Below are positions 20,439 through 28,762 of a stretch of DNA of 64,000 bases, piece after piece. Under the pieces are notes generated by a model that saw only the letters and a list, made by a program, of their open reading frames with translations, was not told the DNA's origin and ran no database searches. The number at the start of each line of letters is the position of its first letter. The first letter of the stretch is position 1. Made by a program: the position numbers and the translations under genes. Source of the DNA: Achromobacter pulmonis. Lineage in GTDB: Bacteria > Pseudomonadota > Gammaproteobacteria > Burkholderiales > Burkholderiaceae_B. The stretch lies in assembly GCF_002885955.2 (NCBI RefSeq), contig NZ_POQS01000002.1, forward strand, positions 345,570 to 409,569, given 5' to 3'.

Positions 20439-20476
20439 AAAAAAAAGCCTCTCGGCGCCCATACCGAGAGGCTTTC
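20439..20476. terminator. Bidirectional terminator
   Basis: An 11-bp perfect stem AAGCCTCTCGG / CCGAGAGGCTT (20445-20455, 20464-20474) has an 8-base loop. Eight consecutive A residues on the left become a strong U run on the minus strand, so it ends the small exported-protein gene; on the plus strand only TTT follows. Confidence 0.88.
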
Positions 20477-20545
20477 GACTTTCCGGCCCTGACGGGCGGC
20501 TAAAGCCGGTTACGCAAAGGAACCGGGCCTTGCGGCCCGTCGCGG

Positions 20546-20782
20546 TCACTTGGCCGGCGTGGCGCCGGACTTGTCCATCTTGGCGGCCCCGCCCGCCTTC
20601 CCCGCCTGGTGCTTGGCGGACGTCTTGTCGGACTTGTGATGCTTTTGCTGCGCGTGGGTCTTGCTTTCGCCCGTCTTGGCCGAGGCGTCGGCGCCGGCCG
20701 CGAACGCGCTGGGCGCGGCGGCAAGACCGAGGCACAAGGCCGAGGTGGACAGGAACGCAGCGATACGGGAGTGAGTCGTCAT
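20546..20782 (-). CDS. Small Lys/His/Ala-rich exported protein, unknown function
   Basis: A 78-residue protein not recognised as any named family. It has a clear signal peptide (MTTHSRIAAFLSTSALCLGLAAAPSAFAA, cleavage near residue 29). The mature part of about 50 residues is hydrophilic and low-complexity, rich in Lys, Ala, Gly, Ser and His (HAQQKHHKSDKTSAKHQ), so it is probably disordered, basic and periplasmic. AGGAGG lies seven bases before the ATG, an unusually strong ribosome site. The leader contains two very stable hairpins and the gene ends at a strong terminator, so it is likely a separately regulated, well expressed unit. Metal or polyanion binding is only a guess. Confidence 0.75.
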   Translation of the reverse strand: MTTHSRIAAFLSTSALCLGLAAAPSAFAAGADASAKTGESKTHAQQKHHKSDKTSAKHQAGKAGGAAKMDKSGATPAK

Positions 20783-20803
20783 GTGGTGACCTCCTGAATG
20801 ATT

Positions 20804-20827
20804 GGGACCGGGCCGGGGCCCGGTCCC
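20804..20827 (-). promoter_or_regulatory. Leader hairpin of the small exported-protein gene (proximal)
   Basis: Arms GGGACCGGGCC and GGCCCGGTCCC form an 11-bp perfect inverted repeat about 20 bases upstream of the start codon on the minus strand, next to AGGAGG. There is no U run, so it is not a standard terminator; it may affect translation initiation or mRNA stability. Confidence 0.55.
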
Positions 20828-20831
20828 TACT

Positions 20832-20871
20832 CCGACACGGGGCGGCGACATCGCCGCTGGACCCGTGTCGG
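20832..20871 (-). promoter_or_regulatory. Leader hairpin of the small exported-protein gene (distal)
   Basis: A 10-bp outer stem CCGACACGGG / CCCGTGTCGG encloses a 7-bp inner stem GCGGCGA / TCGCCGC with only a four-base TGGA bulge. It adjoins the proximal hairpin, so nearly the whole of 20804-20871 can be base-paired. Confidence 0.55.
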
Positions 20872-20963
20872 TTGGAGGCTGCGCCCTGCCGAAGGTTCAA
20901 CGCCGAACCACAAATTTTCGGCCGCTAACGCTTCGAAAAGGATTCGTAATCCGTTTGCAAGCT

Positions 20964-21743
20964 TCAGCTTTCGAAAGCCAGCAGCGCGACGGTGGCGAAC
21001 AGCATGAGCGCGAAGCAGGCTCTCAGTTTGCGTTCAGGCAATCTGTACGCAAGCTTCACGCCCACCGGCACGAACAGCAGGCTGCCGATGGCCAGCGGCG
21101 CGCCCACCAGCCAGTCGGCCTGGCCGGCCCAGGTGTAGGTGATGAGCGCGATGGTGGAGCCGGGAATCACCATGCTCAGGGCCAGCGCCTGCGCGGTGGT
21201 CTGGGGCAGGCGGAAGACGGTGGTGATGATGGGCACGGCCAGCACCGCGCCGCCCACGCCGAAGAAACCGCCCAGCGTGCCGCAAAGCATGCCCAGCACG
21301 CTGGCGCGGCGCGGCGTGAACACGGGAACCGGGCCGCGCGCCGCCGGCGCGGGTTTGGCGGCCGGGCGCGAGGCGCGCCAGGTCTGCCATACGTAGAACA
21401 GCGCGATGAAGAACAGGAACACCGCGAAACTGCGCCGCAGCAGGCTGGAGTCTATGCCCAGCGCCAGCCGCGCGCCGACCCAGGTGAACACCACCGCGCC
21501 CGCCGCCCCCGCCAGCGCCACGCGCTTGTCGATGCGCACCTGCTGGTTGTACTTGCGCACCGCCATCATGATGGTGGGCAGGACCATGATGAGCGCCGTG
21601 CCCTGCGCCAGCTGCTGCGACATGCCCATGAGCAGCACCAGCGCGGGAATCGCGATCAGGCCGCCGCCTATGCCCAGCACGCCTCCCAGGAAACCGATCA
21701 TGCCGCCGGCTGCCAGGCAGGCGGCAATAATTAACAGACTCAA
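20964..21743 (-). CDS. TauE/SafE-family (TSUP) membrane permease
   Basis: A 259-residue inner-membrane protein of the sulfite exporter TauE/SafE family. It contains the two family repeats, an N-terminal GGMIGFLGGVLGIGGGLIAIPALVLL and a central GTLGGFFGVGGAVLAVPIITTVF, with about eight hydrophobic segments and a cytoplasmic linker (RASRPAAKPAPAARGP) between halves. Family members move sulfite, sulfonates or other organic anions; the substrate here is unknown. radA lies 70 bases upstream on the same strand, so cotranscription is possible. Confidence 0.88.
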   Translation of the reverse strand: MSLLIIAACLAAGGMIGFLGGVLGIGGGLIAIPALVLLMGMSQQLAQGTALIMVLPTIMMAVRKYNQQVRIDKRVALAGAAGAVVFTWVGARLALGIDSSLLRRSFAVFLFFIALFYVWQTWRASRPAAKPAPAARGPVPVFTPRRASVLGMLCGTLGGFFGVGGAVLAVPIITTVFRLPQTTAQALALSMVIPGSTIALITYTWAGQADWLVGAPLAIGSLLFVPVGVKLAYRLPERKLRACFALMLFATVALLAFES

Positions 21744-21813
21744 GTCTTGCTCCAGCAGGCCCGGCCGAGCGCGGGCGGGCCGTCAGTATACGGATGTGGC
21801 GCGGCCGGCGGCC

Positions 21814-23175
21814 TCAGCGCAGTTTGTCCAGCGCGGCGTCCAGGCGGTCCACCGCCCAGATTTCCAGGCCTTCTATCGGCTGGCGCGGCGCGTTGGCCTT
21901 GGGGATCAGGGCGATCGAAAAGCCCAGCTTGGCCGCTTCGCGCAGGCGCTCCTGGCCGCGCGGCGCGGGCCGGATCTCGCCGGCCAGGCCGACTTCGCCG
22001 AACGCGATCAGGCCGCGCGGCAGCGGCTTGTCGCGCAGCGAAGACATGATGGCCAGCAGCACCGGCAGGTCGGCCGCCGGCTCGGTGATGCGCACCCCGC
22101 CCACCGCGTTGACGAACACGTCCTGGTCGAAGGTGGACACGCCCGCGTGCCGGTGCAGCACGGCCAGCAGCATCGCCAGGCGGTTGCCTTCCAGCCCGAC
22201 CGTCAGCCGGCGCGGATTGGGCGCGTGCGAGGAATCCACCAGCGCCTGGATCTCCACCAGCAGCGGACGGGTGCCCTCTTGCGTGGCCATCACGCAGGAG
22301 CCGGCCACCTGCTGCTCGTGCTGCGACAGGAACAGCGCCGACGGATTGGCCACGCCGCGCAGCCCGCGGTCGGTCATGGCGAAGACGCCGAGTTCGTTGA
22401 CCGCGCCGAAGCGGTTCTTGAACGCGCGCACCAGCCGGAACGACGAATGCGTGTCGCCCTCGAAGTACAGCACGGTGTCGACGATGTGCTCGAGCACGCG
22501 CGGCCCGGCCAGCGCGCCGTCCTTGGTGACGTGGCCGATCATGACGATGGCGATGCCGGTCTGCTTGGCCAGCCGCGTGAGCTGCGCCGCGCATTCGCGC
22601 ACCTGCGACACGGACCCCGGCGCCGCGCTCAGTTCGCCGCTGTAGAGCGTCTGGATCGAATCGATGACCGCCACCGTGGGCTTCTGCTCGGACACCGCGG
22701 CCTGGATCGCTTCCAGGCGGATTTCGGCCAGCAGGTTGACGTTGCCGGTCTGCAGGCCCAGGCGCCGCGCGCGCAGCGCCACCTGCTCCGCCGATTCCTC
22801 GCCGGTGACGTACAGCACGCTGGTGGTGGCCGACAGCGAGGCCAGCGCCTGCAGCAGCAGCGTGGACTTGCCGATGCCCGGGTCGCCGCCGATCAGCACG
22901 ACCGCGCCGGCCACCAGGCCGCCGCCCAGCACGCGGTCGAATTCGTCCAGCCCGGTGGGCTGGCGCGGGGTTTCGCGGGCTTCGATTTCGGACAGGCTGC
23001 GCACCGGACTGCTGGAGGCCAGGGGCGCGTAGCGGTGGGCGGAAGCCGCCGGGGTCGAAGACTCGACCGTCTCTTCCAGCGTGTTCCAGGCATTGCAGTG
23101 CGGGCATTTGCCCTGCCACTTCGGGGTGGTGCCGCCGCAGTCGGCGCAGACGTATACGGTTCGGGATTTGGCCAT
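21814..23175 (-). CDS. radA: DNA repair protein RadA
   Basis: RecA-related branch-migration ATPase that processes recombination intermediates. The 453-residue protein has a four-cysteine zinc finger (Cys10, Cys13, Cys24, Cys27), Walker A GGDPGIGKST at 96-105, the RadA-specific KNRFG motif at 253-257, and a C-terminal Lon-protease-like domain (RLTVGLEGNRLAMLLAVLHRHAG onward). The ATG at 23175 starts exactly at MAKSRTVYVCADCG, as in the family; longer frames upstream are not conserved. Confidence 0.97.
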   Translation of the reverse strand: MAKSRTVYVCADCGGTTPKWQGKCPHCNAWNTLEETVESSTPAASAHRYAPLASSSPVRSLSEIEARETPRQPTGLDEFDRVLGGGLVAGAVVLIGGDPGIGKSTLLLQALASLSATTSVLYVTGEESAEQVALRARRLGLQTGNVNLLAEIRLEAIQAAVSEQKPTVAVIDSIQTLYSGELSAAPGSVSQVRECAAQLTRLAKQTGIAIVMIGHVTKDGALAGPRVLEHIVDTVLYFEGDTHSSFRLVRAFKNRFGAVNELGVFAMTDRGLRGVANPSALFLSQHEQQVAGSCVMATQEGTRPLLVEIQALVDSSHAPNPRRLTVGLEGNRLAMLLAVLHRHAGVSTFDQDVFVNAVGGVRITEPAADLPVLLAIMSSLRDKPLPRGLIAFGEVGLAGEIRPAPRGQERLREAAKLGFSIALIPKANAPRQPIEGLEIWAVDRLDAALDKLR

Positions 23176-23347
23176 GCGCGGAAGTTTACCGGCATCGCCG
23201 CGGCCCCGAGGGCCGGCGCCGTTACATGATGCAAATTTACGAAATTTCCTGCCGGATTCCTTCAAATCGCGCATAATCAGACAGTGCTGCGCAAGATCGA
23301 GCCGCCCGCCCCACGCGGCCTCCCGAAACTGCGCAAGGAGTACGCGC

Positions 23348-23947
23348 ATGAGCATTGCCTACCGCCCCCCTTTCGACGAAGACGATGAACGGGATCTGCG
23401 CGCCCTGTACCGTCGGCCCGACCCCGGCGCCAGCCCCGAACTGGACGCGGCGGTGCGCCGCAGCTGGCATCCCGGCCACAGCTGGCACCCGGCCTGGGGC
23501 GCCGCCGCCTGCGCCGCCATGGTCGCCGGCCTGTTCGCCTGGACCGACATGCGCGAGGCGCAGCAGGAATACGCCGATCCGGCCGCGCAGCTGACCGCGC
23601 CCCACGAATCCGCCGCAAGCCAGGAAGCGCCCGCTGCGGCCGCGGCTGAAACGCCCGCGCCGGCCGCCCCCGCCATGCAGCGCGAGGCCGTCGAGCCGCC
23701 CGCCCAGGAAACGGCGTCCGACACCCAGCCGCAGGCCGAAGCCGCGCCCGAAGGCGAGGCCGCCGCCGCCGAGCCGGCGCCTTTCAGCGACGAGGACATC
23801 GAGGCCCGCGCCGCGCATATCCGCGCCCTGATGCAGGCCGGCCAACAGGAAGAGGCCGTGCAGGCGCTGCGCGAGCTGCAGCAGGGCGCGCCCGACCTGG
23901 CCCTGCCCGACGACCTGCAGGAACTGGCCGACCGCAACCCGGCCTGA
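23348..23947 (+). CDS. Single-pass membrane protein with Ala/Pro/Glu-rich linker, unknown function
   Basis: A 199-residue protein not recognised as a named family. It has a charged cytoplasmic N terminus of about 45 residues (ending SWHPGHSWHPAWG), one transmembrane helix (AAACAAMVAGLFAWTDM, about residues 49-65), then a long low-complexity Ala/Pro/Glu linker. A C-terminal acidic helical part (FSDEDIEARAAHIRALMQAGQQEEAVQALRELQ) resembles a half tetratricopeptide hairpin. AAGGAG lies seven bases before the ATG. It is divergent from radA and followed 41 bases later by the MarR-type gene. Confidence 0.72.
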   Translation: MSIAYRPPFDEDDERDLRALYRRPDPGASPELDAAVRRSWHPGHSWHPAWGAAACAAMVAGLFAWTDMREAQQEYADPAAQLTAPHESAASQEAPAAAAAETPAPAAPAMQREAVEPPAQETASDTQPQAEAAPEGEAAAAEPAPFSDEDIEARAAHIRALMQAGQQEEAVQALRELQQGAPDLALPDDLQELADRNPA

Positions 23948-23988
23948 GCCCGGCGGGCCGCCCCCGGGCTTCTTGCTAACATAGCCGC

Positions 23989-24459
23989 ATGAGCCCGAGC
24001 TTTCACCACCGCAACCTGCCTCACCTGCTGCTGCATGCGCGCGAAACGCTGATGGCGCATTTCCGCCCGCTGCTGAACGAGGCCGGCGTCACGGAACAGC
24101 AGTGGCGGGTCCTGCGTACCCTGAGCGAAACCGGGCCGATGGAGCCCAACCAGATCGCGCGCAGCTGTCAGCTGCTCAGCCCCAGCCTCACGCGCATGCT
24201 GGCCGGCATGCAGGAACAGGGCCTGATCAAGCGCGAACGCTCGCGCGCCGACCAGCGGCGCCAGGAAATCTCGCTCACGCCCAAGAGCCACAAGCTGATC
24301 GACCGCATGCGCCCGATGGTGGACGCGAAATACCTGGAGCTGGAATCCAGAATCGGCAAGGAACTGCTGGACCGCATGTACCGGGACGTGGACGCCATGG
24401 TCGAACTGATCAAGCGCGATCCCGATGCGCCGCAAGAGCCCGGCGAAACGCAATCCTGA
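23989..24459 (+). CDS. hpaR: MarR-family regulator, HpaR/HpcR type
   Basis: A 156-residue winged-helix regulator. NLPHLLLHARETLMAHFRPLLNEAGVTEQQWRVLRTLSETGPMEPNQIARSCQLLSPSLTRMLAGM and RRQEISLTPKSHKLIDRM are the diagnostic stretches of HpaR, the repressor of homoprotocatechuate (3,4-dihydroxyphenylacetate) degradation. It sits 12 bases before an HpaI-like aldolase gene, supporting the symbol. No other homoprotocatechuate genes (dioxygenase, dehydrogenase, isomerase, hydratase) are near, so the regulator-aldolase pair is separated from the rest or has been reassigned. Confidence 0.8.
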   Translation: MSPSFHHRNLPHLLLHARETLMAHFRPLLNEAGVTEQQWRVLRTLSETGPMEPNQIARSCQLLSPSLTRMLAGMQEQGLIKRERSRADQRRQEISLTPKSHKLIDRMRPMVDAKYLELESRIGKELLDRMYRDVDAMVELIKRDPDAPQEPGETQS

Positions 24460-24471
24460 CTCCACTCGTCC

Positions 24472-25278
24472 ATGGACATCCTGACCAATACCTTCAAACG
24501 CGCCCTGCTCCAGGGCAAGCCGCAGATCGGCCTGTGGGCCGGCCTGTGCAGCGCCTATTCCATCGAGATCGTCGCCGGCGCCGGCTTCGACTGGCTGGTG
24601 ATCGACGGCGAGCACGCGCCCAACACCTTGCAGAGCACGCTGGCGCAGCTGCAATCCGTGGCCGCCTATCCCGTCGCGCCGGTGGTGCGGCCGGCCTGGA
24701 ACGACGCCGTCCAGATCAAGCAGATCCTGGACGCGGGCGCGCAGACCATACTGGTCCCGATGGTGCAATCGGCCGAAGAAGCCGCGGCTGCGGTCGCCGC
24801 CGTGCGTTATCCGCCCCAGGGCATACGCGGCGTGGGCAGCGCGCTGGCCCGCTCCTCGCGCTGGAACCGCATCCCCGACTACCTGCGGCGCGCCAACGAC
24901 GAGATGTGCGTGCTGGTGCAGATCGAAACCCCGCGCGCGGTCGAGGCGCTGGAACAGATCCTCGCCGTGGACGGCGTGGACGGGGCCTTCATCGGCCCGG
25001 CCGACCTGGCGGCCAGCATGGGCTACCTGAGCGAGCCCGACCATCCGGCGGTCGCGCAAGTGATCGAGCGCACCATCGAACGCATCGTCGCCAGCGGCAA
25101 GGCCGCCGGCATCCTGCATGGCAGGGTCGAACAGGCGCGGCGCTACCTGTCGCTGGGCGCGAGTTTCGTCGCCGTGGGCGTCGACGCGATTCTGCTGGCG
25201 CGCGCGGCCGAAGGGCTGGCGGCCCAGTTCAAGGACGTCGCCGCGCCCGCGGCCCGGGCCGCCCAGGGTCCCTACTGA
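24472..25278 (+). CDS. hpaI: HpcH/HpaI-family aldolase (4-hydroxy-2-oxoheptanedioate aldolase type)
   Basis: A 268-residue class II aldolase, cleaving 4-hydroxy-2-oxoheptanedioate to pyruvate and succinate semialdehyde if it is true Hpa[17 protein letters not shown] (near residue 45), [31 protein letters not shown] and [19 protein letters not shown] are the family blocks, and the [16 protein letters not shown] loop is typical of HpaI. It is probably cotranscribed with hpaR. Its last seven bases overlap the convergent Bug gene. A related but distinct paralogue is at 10535-11302. Confidence 0.85.
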   Translation: MDILTNTFKRALLQGKPQIGLWAGLCSAYSIEIVAGAGFDWLVIDGEHAPNTLQSTLAQLQSVAAYPVAPVVRPAWNDAVQIKQILDAGAQTILVPMVQSAEEAAAAVAAVRYPPQGIRGVGSALARSSRWNRIPDYLRRANDEMCVLVQIETPRAVEALEQILAVDGVDGAFIGPADLAASMGYLSEPDHPAVAQVIERTIERIVASGKAAGILHGRVEQARRYLSLGASFVAVGVDAILLARAAEGLAAQFKDVAAPAARAAQGPY

Positions 25279-26252
25279 GACTCCAGCACCACGCCCGAGG
25301 CGCGCACCACCTCCTGCCATTTGCCCGCCTCGCTGCGCAGGGTCTGGGCGAACTGGACCGGGGTGTCCTGCGCCGGCACGAAACCGTTGGCCAGATAGGA
25401 CTGGCGCACCTCGGGCAGGCTCAGCACCTCGCGCAGCGCATCGGCGAAACGCGCGATGCGGTCGGCCGGCGTGCCCTTGGGCGCGGCGAAACCGAACCAG
25501 TTGCTCCTGACTACGTCGGGCATGCCGGCCTGCGCCGCGGTGGGCACGTCCGGCAGCCCGCCGAAGCGCTCGGGCGAGGCCACCGCCAGCACCCGCACCC
25601 GGTTCTGCGGCAGATAGGCCGCCGCGACGCTGTAGCCGCCGATGTACAGCTGCACCTCGTCGGCCAGCAGGGCCTGCACGCCCGGCGCCGAACCACGGTA
25701 GGCGATGTGCATCATGCCCGCGCCCATCGCCTCGGACAGGCTGTAGGCCGACAGGTGCGGCGTGGTGCCCATGCCCGGCGAGCCGTAGTTGAGCTTGCCC
25801 TTGTGGGCGCGGGCGTACTGCGCGAACTGCGCGTAATCCTCGGCCGGCACTTTGGCGCTGATGTAGACGAACGCCGGTATGTCGACCATCTTGCCCACCG
25901 GCTCCAGGTCGGTCAGCGGATCGAAGCCCAGCTTGCGGTACAGGAACTGGTTGATGACGAAGTTGTTGGTCGCCCCCAGCAGCAGCGTGTAGCCGTCGGG
26001 CTTGGCGCGCACCACGTCCTGCGCGCCGATGTTGCCGCCGGCGCCGGTCTTGTAGTCCACCACCACGGGCTGGCCCAGGCGCTTTTCCAGCAGCGGCTGG
26101 ATCTGGCGCATGGCGACGTCGCCCGCCGCCCCCGGCGCATACGGCAGCACGACCCGGATGGGATGATCGGGATATTCCGCCCGGGCCGACGGCGGCAGCG
26201 CCGCCGCGCACAGGGCAAGCAAAACGGATACGGCGCAAGTCCGGTACGTCAT
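25272..26252 (-). CDS. Bug-family periplasmic solute-binding protein (TctC)
   Basis: A 326-residue binding protein with a signal peptide ending PPSARAE. It has [29 protein letters not shown] and [31 protein letters not shown]. The usual PFPAGG is PYAPGAAG, so ligand contacts may differ from the other copies. It lies 75 bases downstream of the metallo-hydrolase gene on the same strand and is probably cotranscribed with it, suggesting uptake of that enzyme's substrate. It converges with hpaI, overlapping by seven bases. Confidence 0.88.
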   Translation of the reverse strand: MTYRTCAVSVLLALCAAALPPSARAEYPDHPIRVVLPYAPGAAGDVAMRQIQPLLEKRLGQPVVVDYKTGAGGNIGAQDVVRAKPDGYTLLLGATNNFVINQFLYRKLGFDPLTDLEPVGKMVDIPAFVYISAKVPAEDYAQFAQYARAHKGKLNYGSPGMGTTPHLSAYSLSEAMGAGMMHIAYRGSAPGVQALLADEVQLYIGGYSVAAAYLPQNRVRVLAVASPERFGGLPDVPTAAQAGMPDVVRSNWFGFAAPKGTPADRIARFADALREVLSLPEVRQSYLANGFVPAQDTPVQFAQTLRSEAGKWQEVVRASGVVLESQ

Positions 26253-26327
26253 GATGTCCTCCCCTGGCCGGCAGGCGGCGCGCCCGCGACATCCCGGCGC
26301 GTCGGCCGGCCGTAGTCGTTGCTGGTG

Positions 26328-27221
26328 CTACAGGTCGATGCGCATCAGGTCGTGCGCCAGGCGCAGCGGACCCGAGTAGTTCTTGCGGATGTCGGCCACG
26401 ATCTCGTCCATCAGGTGCGGGCCCATCAGCTCCACCGGCAGGTGCTTGGCGGCGGCGCGCTTGAGCACCGGGCTGGTGGAATCGAAGTGGCCGAAGTGCG
26501 TGGCCACCAGGCTCTTCACATTGGCCCGCTGCGCGATCTTGCCCAGGTCGGTGGGGCTGGTGTGCGCATAGGTGCCCACGCCGGTCTTGGCGCGGTGCGC
26601 GATGAACGATTCGGGAAACGTGCACTCGTGGATCAGCAGGTCGGCGTCCTGCGCCAGCTTCACCATGGCCTCACAGGGCGCGGTATCGCCGCTGAACGCG
26701 ATGACCTTGCCTTCGGCCTCGACCCGCACGCCGAAGCATTCGCAGATCTCGCGCGGAATGTGCTCGACCCAGTCGACCGAAATGCGCACCCGGCCGTCGT
26801 CGAACACCACGCCGGGGCTGACCTCGCGCACCTCGGGCCGGATGGCCTCGATATTGGCCTGGCGCACCGGATAGGCGCTGCGCGCCTGGAAATCGATCTG
26901 GAAGGCGCCGTTCTCGAACAGATGATCGACGAAGTGGCGCGTGCCCTTGGGCCCCAGCACCAGCGGCGGCCCCTTCTTGTTCAGCATCCAACTGGAAATC
27001 ACGAAGTACGGATAGTCGCAGATGTGGTCGTGATGCATGTGCGTCAGGAACACGAAGCCGACCTTGGCCGGGTCGACATCGGCGCGCACCATCTGGCGCG
27101 TGGCCCCTTCGCCGCAATCGAACAGATAGTGCGTATCGTCATCCAGGGTCAGCAGGATGGCGGACTGGCCGCGGTCGGGATCGGGCAGCGCGGCGCCGGT
27201 CCCCAGCATCGTGATCTTCAT
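26328..27221 (-). CDS. Metallo-beta-lactamase-fold hydrolase (RNase Z/arylsulfatase-like)
   Basis: A 297-residue MBL-fold enzyme. Zinc ligands are visible in HMHHDH at residues 61-66, in FSGDTAP (Asp), and in the later HECTFPESF and THFGHFDS histidines, which places it in the RNase Z-like branch used by small-molecule hydrolases. There is no RNase Z exosite insertion, and the pairing with a Bug receptor favours a small-molecule ester or lactone hydrolase. A LysR gene is divergently transcribed across a palindromic promoter, so it is probably inducible. Confidence 0.82.
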   Translation of the reverse strand: MKITMLGTGAALPDPDRGQSAILLTLDDDTHYLFDCGEGATRQMVRADVDPAKVGFVFLTHMHHDHICDYPYFVISSWMLNKKGPPLVLGPKGTRHFVDHLFENGAFQIDFQARSAYPVRQANIEAIRPEVREVSPGVVFDDGRVRISVDWVEHIPREICECFGVRVEAEGKVIAFSGDTAPCEAMVKLAQDADLLIHECTFPESFIAHRAKTGVGTYAHTSPTDLGKIAQRANVKSLVATHFGHFDSTSPVLKRAAAKHLPVELMGPHLMDEIVADIRKNYSGPLRLAHDLMRIDL

Positions 27222-27287
27222 GGTTTCCCCTTGTGTGTCGCAAGACGGTTGGACTGCGACCCAGTATAGGCACGGAGTGCATACGAT

Positions 27288-27302
27288 CTAATCAATTATT
27301 AG
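27288..27302. promoter_or_regulatory. LysR-type operator candidate
   Basis: CTAATCAATTATTAG has perfect CTAAT / ATTAG arms around five bases and contains the T-N11-A LysR-box pattern. It lies 36 bases before the LysR ATG and 67 bases before the divergent hydrolase start. Confidence 0.55.
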
Positions 27303-27337
27303 AATGCTGTGATAACCAACAGGAATTACACGAAACC

Positions 27338-28291
27338 ATGCCCTCCCCGCCCCGCATTCCCGAGCTGCGCCACATCGGCGGACGCCTGCGCATGCGCCAC
27401 CTGGAGCTGCTGCGCGCGCTGTACGCGCTGCGCAGCGTGCACAAGGCGGCGGCCGAACTCGGCATGACGCAGCCGGCCGCCAGCAAGCAATTGCTGGAAC
27501 TGGAGGACATGTTCGGCGTGCCGCTGTTCCAGCGCACGCGCCGCGGCATCGTGCCCACCGGCTTCGGCCACGCGCTGGCGCGCAAGGCCGACGTGCTCTG
27601 GTCCGACCTGTCCGGCGCGCGCAATGAAATGGCGGCGCTGGCCGTGGGCGCCAGCGGGCGCATCCGCGTCGGCGTGCAGCAGGTGGCGCTGCCGGTGCTG
27701 GTGCCGCGCGCCGTGCAGCGCCTGCACGCCGAGCACGCCGGCGTCACCGTCATGCTGCAGGAAGAGGCGCACGACACACTGCTGGCGGGCCTGGCGCGCG
27801 GCGAGTTCGACTGCGTGCTGGGCCGTCTCATGCTGGATGCGACGCAGCCCATCTTCCGCACCGAAGTGCTGTACGAGGAGCCCATATGCGTGGTGGCGCG
27901 CGTCGGCCACCCGCTGGCGAAATCCAGCCGCATCACCGCCGCCGCGCTGGCTCGGCAGGACTGGTTGCTGCCGCCGCCCCAAGCGCCGCTGCGCCAGCGC
28001 ATCGACGCCTACTTCGCCCAACACGGGCTGACGCTGCGCGCGCCCATGGCCGAGTCGGTTTCGCTGCTGGCCAACGAGGTGCTGCTGCGCACCAGCGACG
28101 TGCTGTCGGCCATGCCGCGCGCGGTGGCGCAGCACTACGCCGCGCTGGGCGTGCTGGCCATCTTGAAGTTCCGTCCCGACTGGACCCTGCCGCCGGTCGG
28201 CGTGGTGCAGCGCGCCGAGGTCGAGGCGGCGCCTGCGCTGCAGCGCTTTCTGGAAGCGCTGCGCATCGAAGCCGGCGCGCTGGGCGCGTGA
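27338..28291 (+). CDS. LysR-family transcriptional regulator
   Basis: A 317-residue LysR regulator. It has an N-terminal HTH (MRHLELLRALYALRSVHKAAAELGMTQPAASKQLLELEDMFGVPLFQRTRRG) preceded by about 18 extra residues, as in the GbpR/CbbR-like branch, then a substrate-binding domain beginning GRIRVGVQQVA. The ATG at 27338 follows AGGA; upstream in-frame codons are in the promoter region. Being divergent from the metallo-hydrolase/Bug pair, it is the likely regulator of that pair. Confidence 0.86.
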   Translation: MPSPPRIPELRHIGGRLRMRHLELLRALYALRSVHKAAAELGMTQPAASKQLLELEDMFGVPLFQRTRRGIVPTGFGHALARKADVLWSDLSGARNEMAALAVGASGRIRVGVQQVALPVLVPRAVQRLHAEHAGVTVMLQEEAHDTLLAGLARGEFDCVLGRLMLDATQPIFRTEVLYEEPICVVARVGHPLAKSSRITAAALARQDWLLPPPQAPLRQRIDAYFAQHGLTLRAPMAESVSLLANEVLLRTSDVLSAMPRAVAQHYAALGVLAILKFRPDWTLPPVGVVQRAEVEAAPALQRFLEALRIEAGALGA

Positions 28292-28301
28292 AGCCCGGGC
28301 C

Positions 28302-28682
28302 TCAGGCGTATTGCGCCAGGCCGCGGCCCAGCGACCAGTTCTCCTTGGCCACTTCCACCAGGCTCACGAATACGTCGTCGGCGCGCATGCCGGGGCTGGC
28401 GGCCAGCCGTCCGGCAATCCGCGCGAACAGCGCTTTCTTCTGCTGCGCGCTGCGCGTGTTGCTTGCCGTGATCTGGATGAACACCACGTCATCGCTGCGG
28501 TCCACGCCCAGGTAGGTCGCGCCATAGCGGAAATTGGCGGCGTCGTGTTCTGTCATGGCCATGAACTGGTCGTCGTCGGGAACGTCGTAGGTTTCGCGCA
28601 GCGCCTGATAGACGCCGTCGAAAATCGCCTGGCGGTAGGCTTCGGGCTTGCCCGTGCGCAATGAAATATGGACTAGCGGCAT
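28302..28682 (-). CDS. Tautomerase-superfamily protein
   Basis: A 126-residue protein starting MPLVHISLRTGKPEAYRQAIFDGVYQALRETYDVPDDDQFMAM. The proline after the initiator methionine is the expected catalytic base of the 4-oxalocrotonate tautomerase superfamily. The length and the FQIT-like VFIQITASNTRSAQQKKALF segment match the long MSAD/tautomerase_2 type. Substrate is unknown. It is divergent from the LysR gene at 28763, which probably regulates it. Confidence 0.84.
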   Translation of the reverse strand: MPLVHISLRTGKPEAYRQAIFDGVYQALRETYDVPDDDQFMAMTEHDAANFRYGATYLGVDRSDDVVFIQITASNTRSAQQKKALFARIAGRLAASPGMRADDVFVSLVEVAKENWSLGRGLAQYA

Positions 28683-28741
28683 GGCGGTTCTCCAAGTTGT
28701 GCCGCTTCATGTTATCTATTCTGATACGCTATTTGCCCATA

Positions 28742-28752
28742 TATCATTGATA
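28742..28752. promoter_or_regulatory. Palindrome in the tautomerase/LysR divergent promoter
   Basis: TATCATTGATA is a perfect inverted repeat (TATCA-T-TGATA) ten bases before the LysR ATG, in a 80-bp AT-rich divergent gap. It is a candidate binding site for the adjacent LysR protein. Confidence 0.35.
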
Positions 28753-28762
28753 AGTATTTGAA

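Noticed and set aside
23359..26625. A very long minus-strand open frame of about 1088 codons across radA-side, hpaR, hpaI and Bug genes
   Set aside because: Its sequence is Arg/Gly/Ala low-complexity without family motifs and it runs antisense to recognisable genes; such frames are expected at this GC content.
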